Positions 1 to 6,172 of a stretch of DNA of 14,128 bases are shown in pieces. This DNA comes from Geobacter sp. UBA2189. Lineage in GTDB: Bacteria > Desulfobacterota > Desulfuromonadia > Geobacterales > Pseudopelobacteraceae. The stretch covers positions 1 to 14,128 of the forward strand of contig DCVL01000048.1 of the NCBI GenBank assembly GCA_002328035.1. The letters run 5' to 3'. The position numbers and the translations under genes are program-made. Below the pieces are notes generated by a model. It saw nothing but the letters and a program-made list of their open reading frames with translations, ran no database searches and had not been told where the DNA came from. Each line of letters begins with the position of its first letter. Within the stretch, counting starts at the first letter, position 1.

Positions 1-429
1 CTAGAACACTTTGGCTCTGACTCGTTTTATCCACAAAGCCAAGTCTTTCTCAACCCCTCCGAGCTCTTCTACTATTGTACTAGCCCACGTCTGTGCATCT
101 CGTTCACAGACCTTACAGGTTCCTGCTGACGGGCAGGATCAATACTGTGTTGTTGTTCCGGTGGTAATACCTGTGGCTGGTCATCCACCAGCAATGCCTG
201 CTCAGGATCGACTCCCAGTTGTCGCAGATTCTTTGCTCCAAGACTCGCCGCAGGTATGGATGTTGAAGTATAGTGCCAGTTGTTTCTGCAGTTTTTTACC
301 CACCCCGCAGAGGTCACCCTCCGGTATTTTCTCAAGAATCTCAGCTGTTTTATCCGACTGAACAACAGTTTCGTCCGGTTTCATCATTTCGGATGACAGC
401 TTGGCCATGCGAGACCCACTACAAATCCA
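1..429 (-). pseudogene. Broken Y-family DNA polymerase-like remnant
   Basis: Reading right to left, a frame from about 429 to 250 encodes a stretch typical of the Y-family (DinB/UmuC) palm-thumb boundary and HhH segment: AKLSSEMMKPD, then IPEGDLCGVGKKLQKQLAL and NIHTCGE. The reading continues in another frame from about 250 to 140 (LGAKNLRQLGVDPEQALL, VDDQPQVLPPEQQ). It then returns to the first frame for a C-terminal tail with CPSAGTCKVC, ending at a TAG at 3-1. One apparent extra base near 251 and one missing base near 140 would explain this. There is no catalytic palm, and the frame is closed by the TAA that ends the phosphatase gene, so the 5' part is gone. The polymerase resemblance is good only for the first 60 residues; the cysteine-containing tail is unrecognised. 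It is most likely a decayed fragment, though indel errors could contribute. Confidence 0.55.
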
Positions 430-1236
430 TTAAGTTATTAATCTTCTATTGATATCCTGGGGAGCATGTCTCTGAATGAACAGTTTTTGAGAGTTAAGTT
501 CCAAAGCAACCAAATTCCCCATACCGCTAAATCTGTTTCCACGGAAGCATCCGTTGTCAATCTGAATGAAGGGGGTGCTTAATCCTGACCGTATACTATC
601 AAGATTACGTGGGGTGTGCCCTGCAACAATCTTTTTACCCTCCAGTTTTTTAAAATCTCCGACGCATTTCCTGTCCCAGAGCATGCTGTCATGTCCCATG
701 CTACTGAAGGGATCTTCCAAGGTCAAATCCAGGGCTGCATGGACAAAGACATGGGTTTTTGTCGTTATAAACAGCGGCAATGAAGCTAAAAAATCGATAT
801 GTTTCTGATCTATCTTCCCGGGATGATCTACATGGTAGCTGTCAAGCGTTGCGCCACCACCACTCAGCATCCACTGATTGCTATCTTCAACAGAATTAGA
901 CGAAATGGCATTCAGAAGCATCAGCTCGTGATTTCCCATGATCGGTCTTATTCGGTAGCCCTGTGATTGCAGTGTTATGATCCGTTCAATTACACTTCTG
1001 CTCTCCTTCCCCCTGTCTATATAATCTCCAAGAATATAGAGCTCGTCCTGTCTGGTCAGAGCGATCTGCCCGAGTAACGCCATGAATGTGCTGTAACAAC
1101 CGTGTATATCCGGAATTACAAATTGCCTTGGTTTGAAAGTATCATCTTGCAAACCTGATTCCGTCATGGAATCGGAATCCTCCCTGGACAGGCCGGTGGT
1201 GGCATGCATCATGTCTGCGATATCTGCTTTGGTCAT
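430..1236 (-). CDS. PPP-family metallophosphatase (Ser/Thr phosphatase or ApaH-like)
   Basis: This is a calcineurin-like phosphoesterase of the bacterial PPP group. The metal-binding signatures appear in order: PDIHG, GDYIDRG, GNHE, then FVHAALDL and VAGHTPR supplying the later histidines. All two-metal site motifs are intact. Related proteins dephosphorylate phosphoserine/threonine proteins or hydrolyse diadenosine tetraphosphate, and the sequence alone does not decide which. I start it at ATG 1236, preceded by GGGAG about 13 bases upstream. An in-frame GTG at 1290, only 7 bases after the nuclease stop, would add 18 basic residues. From the ATG the first 25 residues (MTKADIADMMHATTGLSRED) strongly resemble the N-terminus of IHF/HU proteins, not a phosphatase, which suggests a grafted leader. 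It is the last gene of the minus-strand operon. No signal peptide is visible, so it is probably cytoplasmic. Confidence 0.85.
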   Translation of the reverse strand: MTKADIADMMHATTGLSREDSDSMTESGLQDDTFKPRQFVIPDIHGCYSTFMALLGQIALTRQDELYILGDYIDRGKESRSVIERIITLQSQGYRIRPIMGNHELMLLNAISSNSVEDSNQWMLSGGGATLDSYHVDHPGKIDQKHIDFLASLPLFITTKTHVFVHAALDLTLEDPFSSMGHDSMLWDRKCVGDFKKLEGKKIVAGHTPRNLDSIRSGLSTPFIQIDNGCFRGNRFSGMGNLVALELNSQKLFIQRHAPQDINRRLIT

Positions 1237-1297
1237 ACGTTTTCTTTTTCTCCCGGCAGCAGGCCAAGGCAACAATCTATCATATACCACTGAATAT

Positions 1298-2065
1298 TCA
1301 ATTACCTGCCTGTATGGACGTCCTTTGCTGAAAAAATCGCAACCCTGTCATTTCTTCCAATACAGCAACCGTCACCTCTGTTACCTGGGCCGCCTCACCA
1401 TTCTCGACAATAAATGCCCTTGCTGAAACACTATCAGAGATAAAGACCGCCTTAAACAGATGCGATGGCACATTGATCCTATCCCCGACCAACTTTGGTC
1501 TCCGGCTAAATACAGGTCCGGTTATGACATACAACCGTCCCTGTATTCGTGCGAGTTTCCGTACTGTTTTTTCAAGCTGCGCCCATACCCCACGATTGAT
1601 GCGCGCAACCTGCGGAACCATGTTGGCCAACGAATAGCTCTCAAACTGGGTCTGTGCATCCGGCATATCTGCTGATGGTGCCATATGACCGCGATCATAG
1701 CCGCTTCCCACATAGTCAGATACTTCAGCTCGCTCGCCATGAGGAAGCCTTGATTCAGCATGAAATCTGCCTCTTCGTGGCACTTTTCCCGCTTTTTCAA
1801 GCTGAGCCTCTGTCAGCTTCTGAGCAACATAGAGCGGGGTTTTGGTTTCACCGGAGTGCAGCACGGCGAATGCCCCGGAACAAAGCTCACGTATCTTTTC
1901 TGTTCTTTCCTGCCTGGTCAGGTCTGGCGCTTCACCATGGGCAAAATGTTCTGGACAGTTAGTTTCTGCTGCACCGGCCACAACATCTGCCAGCAGCACC
2001 CAAACAACCAGACAAAAAAACGCAGCCCGACCAGCACTCAGCAATCTCCAGCACAAGCCAAGCAT
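1298..2065 (-). CDS. Secreted DNA/RNA non-specific endonuclease (NUC1 family)
   Basis: The 255-residue product matches the ββα-metal NUC1 (Serratia nuclease/EndoG) family. The signature DRGHMAPSAD lies at residues 124-133, with His127 as the expected general base. SYSLANMVPQ and the Asn157 of ARINRGVWAQLE supply the conserved Mg-binding asparagine region. Such enzymes cut single- and double-stranded DNA and RNA without sequence preference. Residues 1-32 look like a Sec signal peptide: a short polar start, a long hydrophobic core, and likely cleavage near VAGA/AE. The mature enzyme would therefore act in the periplasm or outside. The length is normal for the family. ATG 2065 begins 6 bases after the stop of the CFI-box gene, and 7 bases separate its stop from the furthest upstream phosphatase start, so all are probably on one transcript. 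No immunity protein is recognisable, which fits an exported enzyme that would not meet the cell's own chromosome. Confidence 0.9.
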   Translation of the reverse strand: MLGLCWRLLSAGRAAFFCLVVWVLLADVVAGAAETNCPEHFAHGEAPDLTRQERTEKIRELCSGAFAVLHSGETKTPLYVAQKLTEAQLEKAGKVPRRGRFHAESRLPHGERAEVSDYVGSGYDRGHMAPSADMPDAQTQFESYSLANMVPQVARINRGVWAQLEKTVRKLARIQGRLYVITGPVFSRRPKLVGDRINVPSHLFKAVFISDSVSARAFIVENGEAAQVTEVTVAVLEEMTGLRFFQQRTSIQAGN

Positions 2066-2071
2066 AGCAAC

Positions 2072-2659
2072 TCAGCTTTTTGCAGCCGGGTTGTAGTGGC
2101 ATTGCAGACGGCCTACCAATGCTTCAATCAGCCCTCTGACTGAAGTACGAGCAAGGCTTGACTTAACCACGTACTTCGCCAGTAGCGGGCCAACATGCCA
2201 GTACAGCCTGATAAACCACCTTCCCGTCAGATACCTGTTCAGGATATTGTCACGAAATGCACGCAGGTAGACCACGTCCGTGTGGCCAGGATCACCATAC
2301 ACGGCTGTAGCCACAAAACAGGCCGGTCCTGCAGTGCTTTTAATCCGCATGTTTCCGGCACCGGTTCTTATGTCACTCTCCAACTGGTGGCGGGTAAGAT
2401 TGCCGGTCTTATCCAGCGCGTGAAATGAATCAATATGCTTCTGTACCTGCTGCTGCCCTGCCAGGTAGTCTATATGCAGTTCGCGCTGTTTAACTTCTAA
2501 TCGCAGGGCCTCTTCAGAGGCTTTGTTAGCCAGGTTGCTACGCTGTCCGTGGCTCATGTTTGACAGCGCAAAACCGATCAAAGAACCGGCATTTTCCCCT
2601 GATTGATGCAAAAGCGCCTTGCTGGTCTCCTGCCTACCTGGAAGATTCTGATTTGACAT
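2072..2659 (-). CDS. CFI-box-CTERM domain protein
   Basis: A 195-residue protein whose C-terminal half (about residues 112-183) carries the CFI-box: CFVATAVYGD at 114-123, then YLRAFRDNILNRYLTGRWFI and a semi-hydrophobic HVGPLLAKYVVKSSLARTSVRGL segment. This domain recurs at the C-termini of many unrelated bacterial proteins, and its function is unknown; a membrane or sorting role has been guessed. The N-terminal half is polar, with a helical, possibly coiled-coil stretch (residues 47-90). I chose ATG 2659 because GAGGGA sits 7 bases upstream. A longer in-frame start at 2764 would overlap the preceding gene by 79 bases and add residues without family character. The gap to the upstream gene is 26 bases and to the nuclease 6 bases, so it is an operon member. 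The N-terminal half is unrecognised. Confidence 0.75.
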   Translation of the reverse strand: MSNQNLPGRQETSKALLHQSGENAGSLIGFALSNMSHGQRSNLANKASEEALRLEVKQRELHIDYLAGQQQVQKHIDSFHALDKTGNLTRHQLESDIRTGAGNMRIKSTAGPACFVATAVYGDPGHTDVVYLRAFRDNILNRYLTGRWFIRLYWHVGPLLAKYVVKSSLARTSVRGLIEALVGRLQCHYNPAAKS

Positions 2660-2685
2660 GGTTAGTCCCTCGCTTGTGACATTTC

Positions 2686-3402
2686 TCAGAAGAATCGAGC
2701 TATACTCTTTGGCAGAAAGGTCTTTAGATGAAAAAACGGTGTATAGGTTTCCACGGTCAGACATCCGCTGGGCATTGAAACTGAATAGGAAGCTGAATCA
2801 ACCTGCTCAGACACAATGAGCTTTTTCAACTGCTCTATCTCTTGAATGGCCTTGGCCTTAATCAGTTCGTTTTCCACCTGGTCGGCCTGGGCCAACATGG
2901 TTCTTGCTGCAGTTATGTCGTTATTATAGAGCCAGGTTGCCGCCTTCATGACAGTCGCCGGAAGGTACGACAGCACATCAGTCTGTTTCAGGTTTCCCAG
3001 TATGGTATTGAGCTCATTAAAGCCTTGTGCTGGTTCATACAGATTGATACGCACCAGGTATTTTGAAATAGACCTGTGGAGCTTAAGAACCTTTTTCAGA
3101 AGTGCGTATCGTTCAGATGAAGAAAGATACGGCGGAACCAGCTCAATCAGGCGTTCCATTGTCTGCCCGGAAAGGTTTACACGGCCCCGTGCCCATTTTG
3201 GGTAGGTCTTCCGGGCATAGTTTGCAGCGTTTGCACCATATTTGGTGCCATAGTCCTCAAGTAGTTCGGCCAGATATTCTTCATCCAACCGCAAAAACGC
3301 CCATTTTATATCGTCCACCGCTTCACCAAACAGCTCGGCAAGGATGTCGTACTTGGGCTTTGTATAACTGCGTGGGCAGTAGTCGATATAATATCTTGGC
3401 AT
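2686..3402 (-). CDS. Hypothetical helical protein, 238 aa
   Basis: I do not recognise this family. The product is soluble and mostly helical by inspection. Motifs that look conserved in character are IKWAFLRLDEEYLAELLEDY near the N-terminus, ARKTYPKWARGRVNLSGQT at about 63-81, and a following LIELVPPYLSS. A central region (about 105-195) of helical hairpins with repeated Leu/Ala resembles a TPR-like or other alpha-solenoid fold. No catalytic motif, signal peptide or membrane segment is seen. The ATG at 3402 has GAGGAA about 9 bases upstream. It is the second gene of the minus-strand operon, 45 bases after the DUF4258-like gene, and its product may act with the CFI-box protein encoded just downstream. 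The last 30 residues (SYSVSMPSGCLTV onward) differ in style and could reflect a frame change near the end. Confidence 0.65.
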   Translation of the reverse strand: MPRYYIDYCPRSYTKPKYDILAELFGEAVDDIKWAFLRLDEEYLAELLEDYGTKYGANAANYARKTYPKWARGRVNLSGQTMERLIELVPPYLSSSERYALLKKVLKLHRSISKYLVRINLYEPAQGFNELNTILGNLKQTDVLSYLPATVMKAATWLYNNDITAARTMLAQADQVENELIKAKAIQEIEQLKKLIVSEQVDSASYSVSMPSGCLTVETYTPFFHLKTFLPKSIARFF

Positions 3403-3447
3403 AATTCACGTTCCTCTAATTTCTGGTATTCTTGTGATACATACATC

Positions 3448-3729
3448 TTAGTGTTTGAGGCTTTTCAGGCTGTTGTTGCGATAGGTAGTTATGACGGCAC
3501 CGTCTTTTGGAGAGCAAAGCACATGAACTCCTTGGCATGACTCAAGGAACTTGCCGTATTCCTTAACTTCCTTGCGTCCCACCGCATAGAAGATAGCCTT
3601 GCGGTTATGGGCAGCCCGTCCGTAGGTCAGGACCTGTTCAACCTGCCATTCCTTGATGGAGCGTTCTGACATTCTGTGGCTTGCGTGGTGGGTCAGCGGG
3701 TTCTGGATTTCGGTGATTTGTCGTGCCAT
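3448..3729 (-). CDS. DUF4258-like small protein
   Basis: A 93-residue protein with the layout of DUF4258: HHASHRMSERSIKEWQVEQV at residues 14-33 (the histidine and arginine typical of the domain), a Gly-Arg turn, a central KAIFYAVGRKEVKEYG strand pair, and CSPKDGAVITTYRN near the end, matching the usual VITvY ending. The domain is small and widespread. It resembles RelE/BrnT-type folds in pattern, but no activity is established, so I do not call it a toxin. The ATG has AGGAGA 8 bases upstream. It is the first gene of the minus-strand operon, and its promoter region contains the best-placed copy of the TTTTTGAAA-N13-TGCCGTG motif (3796-3768). No partner antitoxin is recognised beside it. Confidence 0.75.
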   Translation of the reverse strand: MARQITEIQNPLTHHASHRMSERSIKEWQVEQVLTYGRAAHNRKAIFYAVGRKEVKEYGKFLESCQGVHVLCSPKDGAVITTYRNNSLKSLKH

Positions 3730-3767
3730 GGCTGTCTCTCCTTTTTGTTTTTCTTTCAGTAGGAGGA

Positions 3768-3796
3768 CACGGCAGGGGATGATTGATTTTCAAAAA
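3768..3796 (-). promoter_or_regulatory. ECF-like promoter motif driving the minus-strand operon
   Basis: On the minus strand TTTTTGAAA (3796-3788) is followed after exactly 13 bases by TGCCGTG (3774-3768), 38 bases before the ATG of the DUF4258-like gene. The same two boxes with the same spacing occur at 10030-10058 and 13364-13392. The cores GAA and CGT are 17 bases apart, as in ECF sigma promoters. A TGAAAx-N15-CGTG reading is close to the sigma-W type TGAAAC-N16-CGTA. Confidence 0.7.
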
Positions 3797-3862
3797 AATC
3801 TGCGTGTGGTATTTAATTGGCAGGTTTTACTGGTGATTTTCTTGAGAAGTGGGGGAGTCCTG

Positions 3863-4969
3863 ATGAACGATGATTTTCTTGCCTGGCTTCACAAAGACGA
3901 ATGCCTTGAATTTCTTCGTCAGTGTTCATTTCAGGTCATTTCACGGGCACAGAAGAAATCCATCTGCCTTGAGGCGGTATTTGAGGATGCCCTGACGGAT
4001 GGATTGGATAAACTGAACGATGTCGTTGCCAATGAAATGTGGCAATTTTTGAAGGAAAAGAGCAAGCGGATCACTGAGCGTGCATCAGACAAGCTGGCTC
4101 AGGGAGATATGTCGGGTTTTATGGAGGTTCTGATCGGTACGTTCCTTGACCATTGCACTGACAAGCGCCGTACCTTTTCTATTGATCCTGTTTATGCCTA
4201 CTATCGTGAAATTCGTGCAACCCTATCAAGCTCTAAAGCAGTTAACACTGTATCATTTTCACGACAAGGCACATTTTACGCTTATTCGTTTGATGAAGAA
4301 CTACAGCAGTTACCACGGTCAAACTGGAACAAGCCCTTCCACGACTGGCCGCAGCCAACATACGCAGAACACGAGATATATAACAGCCCTGCCATTTTGG
4401 AGTTAGCCCGGCTATTCTGGATAGAGGCGCTTGACCGCTTCAGTGCCGCCTACCTGCTCCCCATCAAAGAACTGAACCGCTTTCTTACCTGCAAATATCA
4501 AATCGGCTTCAATATAGATGCAGAAAGTGCAAGCCTGCTTTCAAAACCGGATAACGAAGGCAACTCACGAACAATTGATGATGTTGTCATAGCAACTGGC
4601 GATACCACAGACCAGCTTGGACTGCACAGCCGTCAGAACCCACGCCTGGAGATGGATATTATTGAAACCGAACTGGAAATTCTGGCACAGGATTGTCTGG
4701 CTTCCCTGACTGAAACAGAACGGACGGTGCTGTTTCAGTCAGAGTTTGGCACCAAAATGATTGATATAGCCATTAAGCTTGGTATGAAATCCCCAAGTAA
4801 TGTCAGCCCCTACAAAGACAAGGCGTATGAAAAGCTTAAGCGAACTTGGAGCTTATGGGGACCAGCAAGCCGAGAACAGCTTACTGATGTGGGAGAAGCA
4901 GAGTTCATGATTTTTTACGACAAAGTGATAGAACTTTGTAAAACGGATAATTGCTGCCGTGTAGCATAA
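3863..4969 (+). CDS. Divergent sigma-70-like transcription factor
   Basis: A 368-residue protein with a sigma region 4-like helix-turn-helix at about residues 265-330: IIETELEILAQDCLASLTE, then TERTVLF, then FGTKMIDIAIKLGMKSPSNV and YKDKAYEKLKRTW. It resembles the region that contacts the -35 box, but with an extra-polar recognition helix. The first 200 residues are helical; a stretch around 95-150 (FLDHCTDKRRTFSIDPVYAY and following) may be a very divergent region 2. It is much longer than a usual ECF factor (about 170-200 aa). ATG 3863 is chosen because GGGGGAG lies 7 bases upstream; the frame is open further upstream (to ATG 3653), but that part overlaps the divergent gene and its promoter. 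It is followed after 14 bases by the HxxxCxxC gene, a layout typical of sigma/anti-sigma pairs. It is a candidate reader of the repeated promoter motif (inference). Confidence 0.65.
   Translation: MNDDFLAWLHKDECLEFLRQCSFQVISRAQKKSICLEAVFEDALTDGLDKLNDVVANEMWQFLKEKSKRITERASDKLAQGDMSGFMEVLIGTFLDHCTDKRRTFSIDPVYAYYREIRATLSSSKAVNTVSFSRQGTFYAYSFDEELQQLPRSNWNKPFHDWPQPTYAEHEIYNSPAILELARLFWIEALDRFSAAYLLPIKELNRFLTCKYQIGFNIDAESASLLSKPDNEGNSRTIDDVVIATGDTTDQLGLHSRQNPRLEMDIIETELEILAQDCLASLTETERTVLFQSEFGTKMIDIAIKLGMKSPSNVSPYKDKAYEKLKRTWSLWGPASREQLTDVGEAEFMIFYDKVIELCKTDNCCRVA
4933..4961 (+). promoter_or_regulatory. Possible weak copy of the island promoter motif
   Basis: ACTTTGTAA (4933-4941), exactly 13 bases, then a perfect TGCCGTG (4955-4961), ending 22 bases before the ATG of the next gene. 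It lies inside the end of the sigma-like coding sequence, so the match may be partly chance. The exact spacing and perfect second box argue for an internal promoter for the HxxxCxxC/CHAT genes. Confidence 0.35.
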
Positions 4970-4983
4970 GAGGAGCAGAATGT

Positions 4984-6096
4984 ATGAAACCGAACAGATC
5001 GGCTATTGACATACAACAGGCCTGGCAGACCGCATTTCTGCTTCGCACTTGTCCGGATGATGCAATCTTACGGGTAGCTACGCCAGATGATAACCTTCAA
5101 CAGCACCTGGCTTCCTGCTCTGTTTGCAGGGAAAAGCGTGCAATGACAACCGAACAGGTAAGCGCCTGGCAGGGGCTTTTTGACAAATTTGCGCCATTAG
5201 TGCATCAGGCCGTTAATACGCCCCAGCCTGGACAGATATGGGTACTCAAAAAATCCCTCTCTCGCTGGGGTGATGATGGCTACTACTATTCTTCGCCCAA
5301 TGTGCTTTTACTTAAGGCACTTGATGACAAGAAGCATTTTCATTTGGCTCAGCTTTATTCAGATGAAAGGTTGATGAGTGAGGGGGATGTCTGGTTAGGT
5401 GACCGGTTTGGTTTTGCTCAGTCATGGAACACCTATACGATTCATCAAGATGCCCTTGAATGCTGGCTAGGCAACGCAACTGGTGAGCAAATGGATGAAG
5501 TTGTCAACGCTGGGGTACGTGAGCATGTTCCAGCAGATGATCATTCAATACTTTCATTCTTCAGGAAAATGGAGGTGGCGGTTGGCCTGAATGTGGCCCA
5601 GCAGCTTGAGTCTGAATCGGTGGAAAACGCTGAAAAGGCCATAATTGACCTGATACCTGGACTCAAGTTAGCAATTGGCGGTGCTAAAGAGTTTGTGCTG
5701 GACATTACCATGGAAACTCTTGAACTGTTGCGGGGTACATTCAAGCCAGCATTGGTTTTGCGTGGAGGTCCAGCTAAGCCTTCTGCAGCAAGATTGTCGG
5801 ATGAGCACAAAAAACTGATACAGGACCATTGTCAGGTAATTCCGGTTGAATTGAAGATCACAGGAGAAACCTTAATAATTTCGACTAAATGGATACATGA
5901 TAAGCCGCTTAAGGCACCGGTACTGGATGTTCTTTTTAATGAGGTAAATATTGCGGATGCTGGTTTTGGTAGAGAATTCGCCGACAAGATTGTCATAAAA
6001 CATCCATTGTTATCTGGTGTTACTGCGTCGCAGATAAGCTCTTTGAAGCTGTGCTATCTTGAGAGTGTTCTGAAGCTACATATTACGTTGGCTTGA
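4984..6096 (+). CDS. Cytoplasmic ZAS-like (anti-sigma type zinc motif) protein
   Basis: A 370-residue protein carrying an HxxxCxxC motif at residues 41-48 (His41, Cys45, Cys48 in QQHLASCSVCRE). This is the core of zinc-binding anti-sigma (ZAS/zf-HC2) domains, which sequester ECF-type sigma factors. Residues 80-165 (GQIWVLKKSL, SPNVLLLKAL, GDVWLGDRFGFAQSWNTY) look like a small beta-barrel, perhaps SH3/PemK-like, but this is uncertain. The rest is a mixed region ending in a beta-rich domain of about 80 residues. There is no signal peptide or membrane helix, unlike most anti-sigma factors. ATG 4984 is preceded by GAGGAG at 8 bases; an earlier in-frame ATG at 4951 overlaps the sigma gene and has no such site. 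Its place directly after the sigma-like gene and before the protease gene makes it the prime candidate anti-sigma factor and protease substrate (inference). Confidence 0.7.
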   Translation: MKPNRSAIDIQQAWQTAFLLRTCPDDAILRVATPDDNLQQHLASCSVCREKRAMTTEQVSAWQGLFDKFAPLVHQAVNTPQPGQIWVLKKSLSRWGDDGYYYSSPNVLLLKALDDKKHFHLAQLYSDERLMSEGDVWLGDRFGFAQSWNTYTIHQDALECWLGNATGEQMDEVVNAGVREHVPADDHSILSFFRKMEVAVGLNVAQQLESESVENAEKAIIDLIPGLKLAIGGAKEFVLDITMETLELLRGTFKPALVLRGGPAKPSAARLSDEHKKLIQDHCQVIPVELKITGETLIISTKWIHDKPLKAPVLDVLFNEVNIADAGFGREFADKIVIKHPLLSGVTASQISSLKLCYLESVLKLHITLA

Positions 6097-6172
6097 CATG
6101 GTTTCTAAGGTGTCTACACATTGACAGAACCTCATGACATGAAAGCTGCCACCATGAGAGAAGGAAACAAGA

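Noticed and set aside
2660..2764. N-terminal extension of the CFI-box gene
   Set aside because: It overlaps the preceding gene by 79 bases, while ATG 2659 has a clear GAGGGA site 7 bases upstream.
3448..3729. Calling the DUF4258-like gene a toxin of a toxin-antitoxin pair
   Set aside because: No adjacent antitoxin-like gene is recognisable and the domain has no established toxic activity.
3653..3862. N-terminal extension of the sigma-like gene by 70 codons
   Set aside because: It overlaps the start of the divergent DUF4258-like gene and its promoter, and ATG 3863 has a strong ribosome site.
6093..6158. Two TTGACA boxes (6093-6098 and 6121-6126), the TCATGACATGA palindrome and the CTCATG/CATGAG pair before the CHAT gene
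   Set aside because: No acceptable -10 box at 16-18 bases from either TTGACA, and the hairpin is short with a large loop and no T-run; not enough to call a promoter or terminator.
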